Assembly: GCF_036962685.1 (NCBI RefSeq)
Contig: NZ_JBALOP010000039.1
Coordinates: 29,103 to 93,102, forward strand
Length of the DNA: 64,000 bases
DNA from: Ferdinandcohnia sp036962685
Lineage (GTDB): Bacteria; Bacillota; Bacilli; Bacillales; Bacillaceae_L
Reading direction: 5' to 3'
Shown here: piece by piece, positions 34,158 to 42,541 of the stretch
Numbering within the stretch: position 1 is the first letter of the stretch
How the letters are laid out: the number at the start of each line of letters is the position of its first letter
Translations under genes and position numbers: made by a program
The notes under the pieces: model-generated
The model's input: only the letters and a program-made list of their open reading frames with translations
Database searches by the model: none
Told to the model about the DNA's origin: nothing

Positions 34158-35105
34158 TTGTATAAAGTCGTATCATCATCACCAACATTTGGTAAGTATT
34201 CAAAACTTCCTATTAGCTATCTTGAAAATGAACAATGCACAGTCTCGATTCTTGATAAGGCTACAGCCAATGATGAAGAAAGGCTAGCCATTGCTTTGAG
34301 TGATGCAGATGCTTTGGTAGTGGGTATTGAAAAAATTAGTAAGAAGGTAATTGATGCTGCAGAGAACCTAAAGGTGATTGCAAAGCACGGAGCAGGGGTT
34401 GATAATATCGACTTACAGGCAGCAAAGGAAAGGAATATATCTGTTGCATTCGCTCCAGGAGCCAATAAGCATGCTGTAGCAGAACTAGCATTTGGCCTTC
34501 TTTTGTCACTTGCACGTGAGATACCTCAGACAAACCGCAGGGTAATTAATGGAGAATGGCCAAGGGTGGTCGGAAGTGAATTATATGGTAAAACACTCGG
34601 TGTTGTCGGGACAGGAAGGATTGGTAAGGAAGTTATCAAAAGAGCCAGTGGATTCAATATGGATATCTTAGCATTTGACGTCTATCAGGATCAGGAATTA
34701 CTAGAGTCGGGTGTAAGATACGAAAATATGGATGTGATTCTAGAAAAATCGGATTTTATTACGATCCATACAGATCTGAACGCACAATCAAAAAATTTAT
34801 TTAGTCATGAGGCTTTTAAAAAAATGAAAAAAAATGCATACATCGTCAATACCGCAAGAGGTGGGATAATTGACGAAATGGCACTGTATGAGGCACTTGT
34901 AAGCGGAGAAATCTCAGGTGCGGCGCTTGATGTTTTTGAAAATGAACCTACAGGTAACTCACCGTTGATTTCACTTCCGAACTTTATCGCGACCCCGCAC
35001 ATGGCTGGGTATACGGCAGATGCCCTAGAAGAGGTTGGGATGATTACTGCAAGGAATATCATTAATGTTTTGAAAGGGGAAAAAGCAGATTTTGAGTTTG
35101 TATAA
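34158..35105 (+). CDS. D-2-hydroxyacid dehydrogenase (phosphoglycerate dehydrogenase-like)
   Basis: 315 residues from TTG 34158, placed 7 bases after AAAGGAGG. Motifs: KHGAGVDNIDLQAAKERNI, NAD-binding GVVGTGRIGKEVIKRASGF, NTARGGIIDEMALYEAL with catalytic Arg, AALDVFENEP, and catalytic His in ATPHMAGYT. Closest in pattern to SerA-type and 2-hydroxyacid dehydrogenases used in catabolic clusters, lacking the C-terminal ACT domain of biosynthetic SerA. Co-transcribed with the permease. Confidence 0.9.
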   Translation: MYKVVSSSPTFGKYSKLPISYLENEQCTVSILDKATANDEERLAIALSDADALVVGIEKISKKVIDAAENLKVIAKHGAGVDNIDLQAAKERNISVAFAPGANKHAVAELAFGLLLSLAREIPQTNRRVINGEWPRVVGSELYGKTLGVVGTGRIGKEVIKRASGFNMDILAFDVYQDQELLESGVRYENMDVILEKSDFITIHTDLNAQSKNLFSHEAFKKMKKNAYIVNTARGGIIDEMALYEALVSGEISGAALDVFENEPTGNSPLISLPNFIATPHMAGYTADALEEVGMITARNIINVLKGEKADFEFV

Positions 35106-35525
35106 AAGATAATAGCATCAGATTAGGGAGTTTAGTAGCATGCTAATTAAAATTTATTTGTTGTTATTGAATAATCCCTTTTTACAAGTTGGGACCTGAT
35201 TGACTCAGAAAATGGTAGTCTCTTAAAATTTTTTGTCGAGAATACACTATTATCATGTTGACAATAGAAAATATTATATGCTAACATTCAGACTATCGAA
35301 ATATTAAAAAATTATTATTCAGCTGAATATCTACTGGGGGACTACCATAAATAGCCTCTCACTTCATAGATATGACTCAGCGGCATCCAAACTAAGTTTT
35401 AGGTTTGTTTGTCGTTGAGTTTTTTTGTTTAACTTTTTTAGAATGGCAGCCGCAAGGTTTCGCCATATTCTTTTCAAATAGAGAAACATGGCTGAATTTC
35501 CGATGAATTATCTGAATGTTTAGTG
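35106..35525. other. Intergenic region between dehydrogenase and GntR genes
   Basis: No gene seen. AT-rich. It holds a perfect 14-bp palindrome TATTCAGCTGAATA at 35316-35329 and a terminator-like hairpin at 35375-35427. Confidence 0.45.
35375..35427 (+). terminator. Probable terminator upstream of the GntR gene
   Basis: ACTCAGCG / CGTTGAGT outer stem and AAAC / GTTT inner pairing, then TTTTTTTGTTT. It lies 270 bases after the dehydrogenase stop. Confidence 0.55.
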
Positions 35526-35554
35526 TTGACGGAATTAACTCTTTTTTGTATTAT
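35526..35554 (+). promoter_or_regulatory. Promoter of the GntR gene
   Basis: TTGACG (35526-35531), 17-base spacer, TATTAT (35549-35554). The large palindrome starts inside the -10 box. Confidence 0.65.
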
Positions 35555-35587
35555 AAATCATATATCATATATGATATATGATTTATA
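35552..35587. promoter_or_regulatory. 36-bp perfect palindrome, likely GntR operator
   Basis: Each 18-base arm reads TATAAATCATATATCATA and its mirror complement. It spans the predicted transcription start and ends 9 bases before the regulator start codon, the place expected for autorepression. I saw no equally long copy before the other island genes. Confidence 0.65.
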
Positions 35588-35596
35588 CCGAGGGAC

Positions 35597-36304
35597 GTGA
35601 TAAAAATAAAATCGTATCGGACAAAAAAAGAAATGATTTACCAGATACTTAGAGAAGAAATCCTAAACGGTAAATATAAATTTGGGGAAAAGTTAGTCAT
35701 TAGCAGACTTGCCATTATGTTTGAAAGCAGCGAAATCCCTGTCCGGGAAGCTATTACTCTATTAGAATCTGAAAAGTTAATAGAGTTCAAACCCCATGTT
35801 GGTGCTGTGGTTAGTACATTATCGGCTAAGGATATTCGGGAGATTTTTGAATTGCGTGTAGAATTGGAAGGGCTTGCAACGAGATTGGCGGTAGAAGCTT
35901 TGACAGAAGAAAATTTTTCAGAACTTAGAAAGATACTGGATGATTCCGTTCAAGCTTTTAAGGATAAGGATTATATCCGATTTGAAGAATTAAATGTAGC
36001 ATTTCATAACAAAATTTATTCGGCTTGTAATAATCAGCTCTTAATTCGGACCATTGATGATCTGTGGAGCAACACCAAAAGATATCCTTCTTTATTTAAA
36101 GGAAATGATGAACATATTCAGGCTTCAATCCATGAACATGAAGATATCTACAGGGCTTTATTGCGAAAAGATGGTATGGTTTCGGAAAGCTATATGATTA
36201 AACATAAAACACGTGCTGGGAGGGAAATTCTTCGGCTAACGCAACAAGAATTTTATGATAAACTCCATGCTCGTCTTATTCCTAAGTCAAGCAATAGTAT
36301 TTAG
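35597..36304 (+). CDS. GntR-family regulator, FadR/FCD type
   Basis: 235 residues. N-terminal winged helix-turn-helix (residues ~8-75: REEILNGKYKFGEKLVISRLAIMFESSEIPVREAITLLESEKLIEFKPHVGAVV) and C-terminal FCD helical ligand domain (residues ~85-215) with the acidic/histidine metal-site pattern FHNKIYSAC and HEHEDIYRALL. GntR-FCD proteins sense small organic acids and control catabolic operons. It starts the island's second half and is the likely local regulator. GTG start; the SD GAGGGA is only about two bases away, so initiation may be weak. Confidence 0.9.
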   Translation: MIKIKSYRTKKEMIYQILREEILNGKYKFGEKLVISRLAIMFESSEIPVREAITLLESEKLIEFKPHVGAVVSTLSAKDIREIFELRVELEGLATRLAVEALTEENFSELRKILDDSVQAFKDKDYIRFEELNVAFHNKIYSACNNQLLIRTIDDLWSNTKRYPSLFKGNDEHIQASIHEHEDIYRALLRKDGMVSESYMIKHKTRAGREILRLTQQEFYDKLHARLIPKSSNSI

Positions 36305-36401
36305 TCATTTTTTAGGGAGACGCAACAAGGCTTCAGGGGCTCCAAAAACGGGAACAAATGTTTAACATTTTAAATAAATTGGCGAAAGGACTAAATGTAA
36401 A

Positions 36402-37181
36402 ATGAAAATAGTGAAATTTTTAGAAAGCGGTACCAAATCATACGGGGTGCTGAAAGATGGGATTATCGTAAAAATTGAGGGAGACATATTTGGTGAATAC
36501 TTGGAGACAGAAGAAAGATTCTCTCTTTCCGATGTAAAGCTACTCGCTCCGGTCGATCCAGGTAAAGTAGTAGCAATTGGTTTGAATTACAAAAAACACG
36601 CTGAAGAAGTGAACAAACCACTTCCGACAGAACCTATGATGTTTTTGGTATCCCCAACTGCAGTTATAGGACCAGGTGAGACAGTTGAACTCGTTAACCC
36701 TGAAAATCGCAATGATCATGAAGCTGAGATTGCAGTTGTTATTGGAAAAACTGCAGAGAATGTAAGTGTCGATGAAGCACTTAAATATGTATTCGGCTAC
36801 ACAATTTGCAATGATATCTCGGACAGAGTACTTCAAAAGTTCGATGGGCAGTTTACAAGAGCAAAAAGTTTTTCAACCTATAAGCCACTTGGACCAGTCA
36901 TTGTCACCGATATCAATCCGGATGACCGACCGATTACATTAAGGGTAAACGGTGAGGTAAGGCAAGATTCAAATACTAGTGATATGATCTTCTCAACAGC
37001 CGAGATTGTTTCATTTGTTTCTAACGTTATGAGACTTAATCCGGGGGATGTCATTATTACTGGGACACCATCTGGTGTATCACCGCTTTATGATGGTGAC
37101 ACAGTAGAGGTGGAAATCGAAGGGATAGGAGTTCTATCAAATCCAGTAGCTGTTAAGAAAAGTGTAGCTTTACAAAACTAA
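36402..37181 (+). CDS. Fumarylacetoacetate hydrolase family protein
   Basis: 259 residues of the FAH superfamily: a small N-terminal domain, then the catalytic fold with VVAIGLNYKKHAEE, NDHEAEIAVVIGK (metal-binding Glu residues), GYTICNDISDRVLQ, SFSTYKPLGPVIVT and ITGTPSGV. Members hydrolyse or decarboxylate acylpyruvates and 2-hydroxyhepta-dienoates in aromatic ring pathways. Precedes the TTT transporter genes by 23 bases, so it is probably the first gene of that operon. Confidence 0.9.
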   Translation: MKIVKFLESGTKSYGVLKDGIIVKIEGDIFGEYLETEERFSLSDVKLLAPVDPGKVVAIGLNYKKHAEEVNKPLPTEPMMFLVSPTAVIGPGETVELVNPENRNDHEAEIAVVIGKTAENVSVDEALKYVFGYTICNDISDRVLQKFDGQFTRAKSFSTYKPLGPVIVTDINPDDRPITLRVNGEVRQDSNTSDMIFSTAEIVSFVSNVMRLNPGDVIITGTPSGVSPLYDGDTVEVEIEGIGVLSNPVAVKKSVALQN

Positions 37182-37204
37182 TAAGGATTAAGGGGGAATT
37201 GCTT

Positions 37205-38215
37205 ATGAAAAAGAGAAAATTGATGCTTCCATTCATGGCGGCTGCATTAGCAATAGGACTTTCTGGTTGTGCGAGTAATCAGGTAGGTGAAAAAACGGAA
37301 GTTGCTAGCGGTTCAGCAAAATCTGATTACCCGACAAGAGCTATCGAGATGATTGTACCATTTGCACCTGGGGGAACGACTGACAGTTCTGCAAGGGCCT
37401 TAGCAAGCGTTGCAAACAAATACCTTCCAAACGGGCAGAGTGTAACCGTAGTCAATAAGGATGGGGGAGCGGGAACGATCGGTATGAATGAGGTTGCTCA
37501 GGCAAAAGGAGATGGATATACCATTGGAATGGCTACAATTGGCCCAATGACTATCAAGACTCATTCAAAAGAAGTTACTTATAAGCCCGAAGATTTTAAA
37601 CCTATCATCCAAGTTGTGGCAACACCAAACGTACTTGTCGTAAAATCTGATTCGAAAATTGAGACCTTCGAAGATTGGATGGAGTATGTAAAGGATAACC
37701 CTGATAAGTTTACATTTGGGACGAGCGGTGCTGGCTTGACCCAGCATATCACAATGGAAAATCTTATGACAAAAACTGATGTGAAGGTTAAACACGTTCC
37801 TTTTCAAGGGGGAGCTCCTGCTTTAACTGCTTTACTTGGAGGTAATCTTGAAGGGGCACTTGTTCAGACACCTGAAGCAATTCCTTATATAGAGGAAGGG
37901 ACACTTCGTCCAATCTGGATTTCTGGGACTTTCAAGCCTGAAGAATTAAAGGATATTCCCCTTCTAACGGAAAAAGGCATTGATGTTAAAGGAGACGTCT
38001 GGACCGGCCTTGTAGCCCCAGCTTCGGTTCCAGATGAAGTGGTGAAGGTGCTACATGATGCATTTAAACAGGCATTAGAAGACCCAGGTGTGGTTGAACA
38101 ATTAAAGAAAATCGGAACAGAGCCGGTGTACAAGGGTACTGAAGAATTTAAAAATATCGTTCAGGAAGACTATCAGTTAAACGGTGAGATTCTTGAAGCT
38201 ATTGGTTTAAAATAA
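37205..38215 (+). CDS. tctC: Tripartite tricarboxylate transporter solute-binding lipoprotein (TctC/Bug)
   Basis: 336 residues from ATG 37205 (8 bases after AAGGGGGA; an in-frame TTG at 37199 is less likely). Lipobox LSGC with Cys22. The Bug family pattern is plain: YPTRAIEMIVPFAPGGTTDSSARALA, VVNKDGGAGTIGMNEVAQAKGDGYTIG, FGTSGAGLTQHITME, VPFQGGAPALTALLGGNLEGAL, PEAIPYIEEGTLRPI. It captures a carboxylate ligand outside the membrane for TctAB. The ligand is unknown. Confidence 0.93.
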   Translation: MKKRKLMLPFMAAALAIGLSGCASNQVGEKTEVASGSAKSDYPTRAIEMIVPFAPGGTTDSSARALASVANKYLPNGQSVTVVNKDGGAGTIGMNEVAQAKGDGYTIGMATIGPMTIKTHSKEVTYKPEDFKPIIQVVATPNVLVVKSDSKIETFEDWMEYVKDNPDKFTFGTSGAGLTQHITMENLMTKTDVKVKHVPFQGGAPALTALLGGNLEGALVQTPEAIPYIEEGTLRPIWISGTFKPEELKDIPLLTEKGIDVKGDVWTGLVAPASVPDEVVKVLHDAFKQALEDPGVVEQLKKIGTEPVYKGTEEFKNIVQEDYQLNGEILEAIGLK

Positions 38216-38275
38216 CAAATAGGTAAGGTGGGCGGGATTTTCCCGCTTTCCTTGTCTTATAAATGGGGTGACAAG

Positions 38276-38722
38276 ATGCGAAACGCAGGTGTTTTAGCAG
38301 CAATCCTGATCATTATTTTTTCAAGCTTTTTTCTATACCACAGCACTACCATGGATTATAAAGGACCACTTGGTTTAGGTCCCGGTTTTTTCCCACTTTG
38401 GTTGAGCATCCTCCTTTTGTTCCTTTCAATTTTATATCTGATGATGAGTTTTAAAGAGAACATTAATATTCGCGAAATTTTGCCAAAGGGAAAGTCATTG
38501 CTGGATTTCACGTTTATTCTCCTTTCCATGATCTTGTTTATCCTGCTATTAGAAAGAACAGGATTTGTCATCGCTGGAACGGTTTCCTTGATTGTACTTT
38601 TGTTTCGCACGTTTAAGTGGTATTTTACTCTTTCATTGTCCGTTGGAATCTCGCTTGCGATATTCATTATATTCGCAAAAGGGTTATCGATTCCATTCCC
38701 GGTCAATTCGTTTGGGTGGTAA
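38276..38722 (+). CDS. tctB: Tripartite tricarboxylate transporter small membrane subunit (TctB)
   Basis: 148 residues from ATG 38276, behind GGGGTGAC; four membrane helices. Typical TctB pattern: FFLYHSTTMDYKGPLGLGPGFFPLWLSILLLFLSILYL and the C-terminal FAKGLSIPFPVNSFGW. It pairs with TctA. The 60 bases before the start, after tctC, hold a GC-rich GGGCGGGATTTTCCCGC hairpin. Confidence 0.9.
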   Translation: MRNAGVLAAILIIIFSSFFLYHSTTMDYKGPLGLGPGFFPLWLSILLLFLSILYLMMSFKENINIREILPKGKSLLDFTFILLSMILFILLLERTGFVIAGTVSLIVLLFRTFKWYFTLSLSVGISLAIFIIFAKGLSIPFPVNSFGW

Positions 38723-38734
38723 GGGGAGGAATTT

Positions 38735-40240
38735 ATGGAGACATTTGGTTTGTTATTAAATGGTTTTTCTAATGCTCTAACTTGGGAAAACCTATTGTTC
38801 TGTATAATTGGGGTATCGGTTGGAATGTTTGTTGGCGTTATGCCGGGATTAGGGCCAGTTGCGGGGACAGCGATACTTATACCTCTCACCTTTGGCATGG
38901 AACCGACATCAGCAATTATAATGCTTTCAGGAATATACTACGGGGCCATGTACGGTGGTACGATTACATCTGTCCTAATTAATATCCCAGGTGAGGCAGC
39001 AAGTGTTATCACCTGTATCGATGGTCATCAGCTTGCAAAGCAGGGAAGAGCGGGCGTAGCCCTTGGTGTTGCCGCAATTGGTTCATTCGTAGGTGGAATT
39101 ACCGCACTTCTTGGACTAGCTTTTATTGGACCACCTCTTGCAAGTTTTGCATTGAGATTCGGTCCGCCTGAATTCTTTGCACTTATGCTTTTAGGCCTTA
39201 TGATGCTAATTGGACTTATGGGAAAATCCCTTATAAAAGGCTTCATTGCCGCGGTTTTTGGACTATTGCTTTCTTTAGTTGGGATTGACCCGATTTCCGG
39301 AAGTTCCCGTTTCACCTTCGGCATCCCAGAGCTCTTTAGCGGGGTCGACTTTGTTATTGTTGCAATGGGGCTTTTTGGAATCTCTGAGATTCTGTATAAC
39401 GCCGATCAAGGGCAAAAAGCTGAAAAACCAGCGAAAGTCAAAGGACTATTCCCACGTCGGGATGAATGGCCATCTACCCTTAAATCGATTGGTAGAGGAA
39501 CGGGACTTGGAGTTTTGATTGGACTGGTACCTGGAGCGAACGCAGTGCTGTCGTCCCTTGCTTCCTATTCTCTTGAAAAGAAAATCTCAAAAAACCCTGG
39601 GTCTTTTGGAAAAGGGGCTATTGAAGGGGTAGCAGGTCCGGAAACGGCAAACAATGCGACTAGTGGAAGTGCGCTTATCCCACTATTTACTTTAGGGCTT
39701 CCTAGCTCTCCAACAGTTGCTGTTATACTTGGTGCATTTATCATGCACGGTCTCCAACCAGGTCCAAAGATTTTTAGGGAGAATTCGGACTTTGTATGGG
39801 CAGTAATTGCAAGTATGTTCATCGGGAATGTGATCCTTCTTATCATGAACCTTCCGCTTGCAAATCTCTGGGCAAAGGTGGCGCAGGTCCCGTATAAGAT
39901 TCTTCTTCCTTTAATCATGATGTTCACGATGGTCGGTGCTTATACGGTAAAAAACAGCGTCTTTGATATCGGATTAATGTTGATTTTTGGAGTTATTGGC
40001 TACTTTATGAAAAAGCTTGATATTCCAATTGCGGCAACCGTTCTAACGCTAGTACTCGGAAGCCAAATTGAATCTTCATTTCTGCAGTCGATGGCCATCT
40101 CGAATGGAAGTGCTGGGATCTTCTTTACAAGGCCGATTTCCGGTATCCTATTAGTCCTCACTGCCATTATCTTCGTTGGGACGTTAATTGCAGGGATTAA
40201 GAACAAAAAAAGTATGTTGGGCACCGATATGGAAATATAG
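38735..40240 (+). CDS. tctA: Tripartite tricarboxylate transporter large membrane subunit (TctA)
   Basis: 501 residues, about 12 helices. Family signatures: GVMPGLGPVAGTAILIPLTFGMEPTSAIIMLSGIYYGAMYGG with PGEAAS, and the repeated GLVPGANAVLSSLASYSLEKKISKNP plus GVAGPETANNATSGSALIPLFTLGLPSSPTVAVILGAF. It forms the transport channel for the TctC-delivered substrate using an ion gradient. SD GGGGAGG. Confidence 0.95.
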   Translation: METFGLLLNGFSNALTWENLLFCIIGVSVGMFVGVMPGLGPVAGTAILIPLTFGMEPTSAIIMLSGIYYGAMYGGTITSVLINIPGEAASVITCIDGHQLAKQGRAGVALGVAAIGSFVGGITALLGLAFIGPPLASFALRFGPPEFFALMLLGLMMLIGLMGKSLIKGFIAAVFGLLLSLVGIDPISGSSRFTFGIPELFSGVDFVIVAMGLFGISEILYNADQGQKAEKPAKVKGLFPRRDEWPSTLKSIGRGTGLGVLIGLVPGANAVLSSLASYSLEKKISKNPGSFGKGAIEGVAGPETANNATSGSALIPLFTLGLPSSPTVAVILGAFIMHGLQPGPKIFRENSDFVWAVIASMFIGNVILLIMNLPLANLWAKVAQVPYKILLPLIMMFTMVGAYTVKNSVFDIGLMLIFGVIGYFMKKLDIPIAATVLTLVLGSQIESSFLQSMAISNGSAGIFFTRPISGILLVLTAIIFVGTLIAGIKNKKSMLGTDMEI

Positions 40241-40252
40241 GGGGAGATTCTA

Positions 40253-41017
40253 TTGAAACTGGAGGGAAAAGTATCCTTAATCACGGGTGCTGCCCGTGGG
40301 CTTGGTTATATTATGGCTTTGCACATGCTAAGGGAAGGAGCATCTGTAGTAATCAATGATATTGATGAAGATTTAGTAAAAGAAGCTCTTACTTCTTTGA
40401 AAAAAGAAGGATATGAGGCCTACGGGTTTGCTGCAGATGTTACGAATAAAGCGCAAGTTAAAAATATGGTTAATTATGTAATAGAAACATTCGGAAAAAT
40501 AGATGTTTTAGTTAACAACGCTGGCGGGGCTCTTCGGACTCCTAAAAGGTTTGAAGAGATCACTGAGGAACATTGGGACCTTGTCCTTGATGTCAATTTA
40601 AAGGGAACATTCCTAGTCTCTCAAGCGGTTGTTTCCTATATGAAAGAAAATGGGGGAAGCATTATCAATCTCTCATCCATTGGAGGAAGGACTGCAAGTA
40701 TTGTAACAGGAGTCTCTTATGCAGCAGCAAAGGCAGGCGTAGTTGGCTTCACCAGAAGGCTCGCAAAGGAATTAGGACCTTTTGGAATCCGTGTGAACGC
40801 TATAGCTCCTGGTCTTGTCCTATCGGGAGAGCGCCTGCAAGAGACGTGGGAAACAATGGTAGAGGTCGAAAAGGAAGAAGTTCTAGATGCTATCCCATTA
40901 AGGCGCCTTGGAACCATAGATGAACAGGCGAAAGTAGTTAGTTTCCTTGCGAGTGATGATTCCTCTTATATAACCGGTGCTGTACTTGATGTAAACGGTG
41001 GTCGTTTCATGGGTTAA
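40253..41017 (+). CDS. Short-chain dehydrogenase/reductase (SDR)
   Basis: 254 residues. Classical SDR: nucleotide motif TGAARGLG (residues 11-18), NNAGG (88-92), catalytic Ser142, Tyr156 and Lys160 (YAAAK), and the C-terminal ASDDSSYITGAVLDVNGG. Oxidises or reduces a hydroxyl/keto group with NAD(P). TTG start 40253 behind GGGGGAG, 12 bases after tctA, so same operon and probably acting on the imported compound or its product. Confidence 0.92.
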   Translation: MKLEGKVSLITGAARGLGYIMALHMLREGASVVINDIDEDLVKEALTSLKKEGYEAYGFAADVTNKAQVKNMVNYVIETFGKIDVLVNNAGGALRTPKRFEEITEEHWDLVLDVNLKGTFLVSQAVVSYMKENGGSIINLSSIGGRTASIVTGVSYAAAKAGVVGFTRRLAKELGPFGIRVNAIAPGLVLSGERLQETWETMVEVEKEEVLDAIPLRRLGTIDEQAKVVSFLASDDSSYITGAVLDVNGGRFMG

Positions 41018-41038
41018 ATTATATAAAAGGTGTTGAAG

Positions 41039-41095
41039 CCCCCCAGAAAGTATTTTATAATATTATTTAATAATATTAATTTTCAGACTGGGGGG
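41039..41095 (+). promoter_or_regulatory. Hairpin that hides the DUF3870 ribosome binding site
   Basis: CCCCCCAG (41039-41046) pairs perfectly with CTGGGGGG (41088-41095), and the GGGGGG is the only Shine-Dalgarno for the ATG at 41101. The loop holds a second AT-rich stem (TAATATTATT / AATAATATTA). It could act as a translational switch or an RNA stability element. Confidence 0.6.
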
Positions 41096-41100
41096 ATTTC

Positions 41101-41433
41101 ATGGAAACAAAAGATACAGTTCTGGTCACAGGCTTTGCACAAGGACCAAAAGGAACTACTGTTTATGAAACTTACAAGACAATAGGCGTTGTCCTCGTTA
41201 TCAATACTAAGACAGGTGTGATTGAAGACGCGCAGTTTACAGTAATTACCCAGTTAATGAATACTTATCTAAGTACCCTTGTTAAGGGATATGATACAAA
41301 ACAGGGGATACAGCCTTTATTAGAAGATGTAAAGAAACATTGTTTTGCTCCTTCACAGGGAGCGGTTATTCAATCCATCCGTTCGGCATGGGACAGATAT
41401 AATGAAATAAGACAGGTACAATTGTCAAAATAA
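41101..41433 (+). CDS. DUF3870 protein
   Basis: 110 residues matching the DUF3870 pattern: VLVTGFAQGPKGTTVYETYKTIGVVLVINTKTGVIEDAQFTVITQLMNTYLSTLVKGYDTKQGIQPLLEDV, and AVIQSIRSAWDRYNEI at the end. Function unknown, but the family tends to sit in catabolic gene clusters, as here. Its ribosome binding site is inside a hairpin, and an intrinsic terminator follows, so its expression may be tuned separately. Confidence 0.85.
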   Translation: METKDTVLVTGFAQGPKGTTVYETYKTIGVVLVINTKTGVIEDAQFTVITQLMNTYLSTLVKGYDTKQGIQPLLEDVKKHCFAPSQGAVIQSIRSAWDRYNEIRQVQLSK

Positions 41434-41479
41434 CTGGTTATCTATGGGGATAGTTAAAAGCTGTCTCTTGAAGTAGGTA

Positions 41480-41526
41480 AAACCCAGTAACAGGAGATGA
41501 CATCTCTTTGTTGCTGGGTTTTTTTA
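41480..41526 (+). terminator. Terminator after the DUF3870 gene
   Basis: AACCCAGTAAC / GTTGCTGGGTT arms with inner AGATG / CATCT pairing, then TTTTTTT. It splits the island into two transcription units unless read through. Confidence 0.9.
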
Positions 41527-41548
41527 TTTGTTTGAAAGGGGCGATGGT

Positions 41549-42541
41549 ATGAAAGCGATCTTGATTGAGGATGAAACAAAAGATTTGTATATAGGAGAGC
41601 ATGGTGATCCAGTTATTGGAGACGATGATTTGCGTGTAAGAGTGATGGCAACCGCCTTAAATCGGGCCGATCTCTTGCAGCGGAAGGGGAAATATCCACC
41701 CCCTCTAGGTGAGTCAGAAATTCTTGGCCTTGAAATTGCGGGAATCGTTGAGGAGACGGGAAAGAATGCGTCGGGCATTAAAAAAGGTGATCGTATATAC
41801 GCACTTCTTCCGGGCGGAGGATATGCAGAAAAGGCAAGGGTACCTGCCGGTCTTGCGATTCCAATTCCTGATGGCCTTACATTTGAGGAAGCGACAGCTA
41901 TTCCTGAGGCGTTTTTAACTGCTTACCTGAATCTATTTGAACTTGGAAAAATGAAACAGGGTGATTACGTCCTCATTCACGCAGCAGCAAGCGGGGTGGG
42001 AACCGCAGCTATCCAGCTTGCTCGAGAGGTAGGGGCCATTCCGATTGCTACGGCTGGCAGCAGCAAGAAACTTGAGGTTTGTCAAAGGTTAGGGGCAGAG
42101 TACGTTATCAATTACCATGAGGAGTCGTTTTCTCAGAGGGTGAGGGAAATTACCGGTGGTAAGGGCGTAGATGTAATCCTTGATCCTGTTGGTGCTTCTT
42201 ATTGGGATGAAAACCTTGAATCCATCTCTCAGGATGGAAGATGGGTTGTAATTGGCGGAATGGGCGGTTACGAAATCGAAAAGCTAAACCTGCGTACCTT
42301 GATGAGGAAAAGGGTTTCCCTAATTGGCTCCACGCTTAGATCACGGACCATGGATGACAAAATTCGTCTAACAGATGCTTTCAGAAAATTCGCGGAAAAC
42401 CGGTTCGAAAATGGAGGGCTACTACCTGTAATCGATAGTATATTCGATTGGGAACAGGCAAACGAGGCCCATCTATATATGGAACAAAACAAAAATATCG
42501 GAAAAATTATTCTAAAAATAAATGAGGGGGAATCGAAGTGA
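41549..42541 (+). CDS. NAD(P)H:quinone oxidoreductase-like zinc-free MDR protein
   Basis: 330 residues from ATG 41549, behind GAAAGGGG. Medium-chain dehydrogenase/reductase of the quinone oxidoreductase/PIG3 branch: ALNRADLLQRKGKYPPP, GLEIAGIVEETGKNASGIKKGDRIYALLPGGGYAE, nucleotide motif HAAASGVGTAAIQLAREVGA, and VDVILDPVGASYWDENL. No structural zinc cysteines. Reduces quinones or enones with NADPH. Its end overlaps the next gene as GTGA. Confidence 0.9.
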   Translation: MKAILIEDETKDLYIGEHGDPVIGDDDLRVRVMATALNRADLLQRKGKYPPPLGESEILGLEIAGIVEETGKNASGIKKGDRIYALLPGGGYAEKARVPAGLAIPIPDGLTFEEATAIPEAFLTAYLNLFELGKMKQGDYVLIHAAASGVGTAAIQLAREVGAIPIATAGSSKKLEVCQRLGAEYVINYHEESFSQRVREITGGKGVDVILDPVGASYWDENLESISQDGRWVVIGGMGGYEIEKLNLRTLMRKRVSLIGSTLRSRTMDDKIRLTDAFRKFAENRFENGGLLPVIDSIFDWEQANEAHLYMEQNKNIGKIILKINEGESK

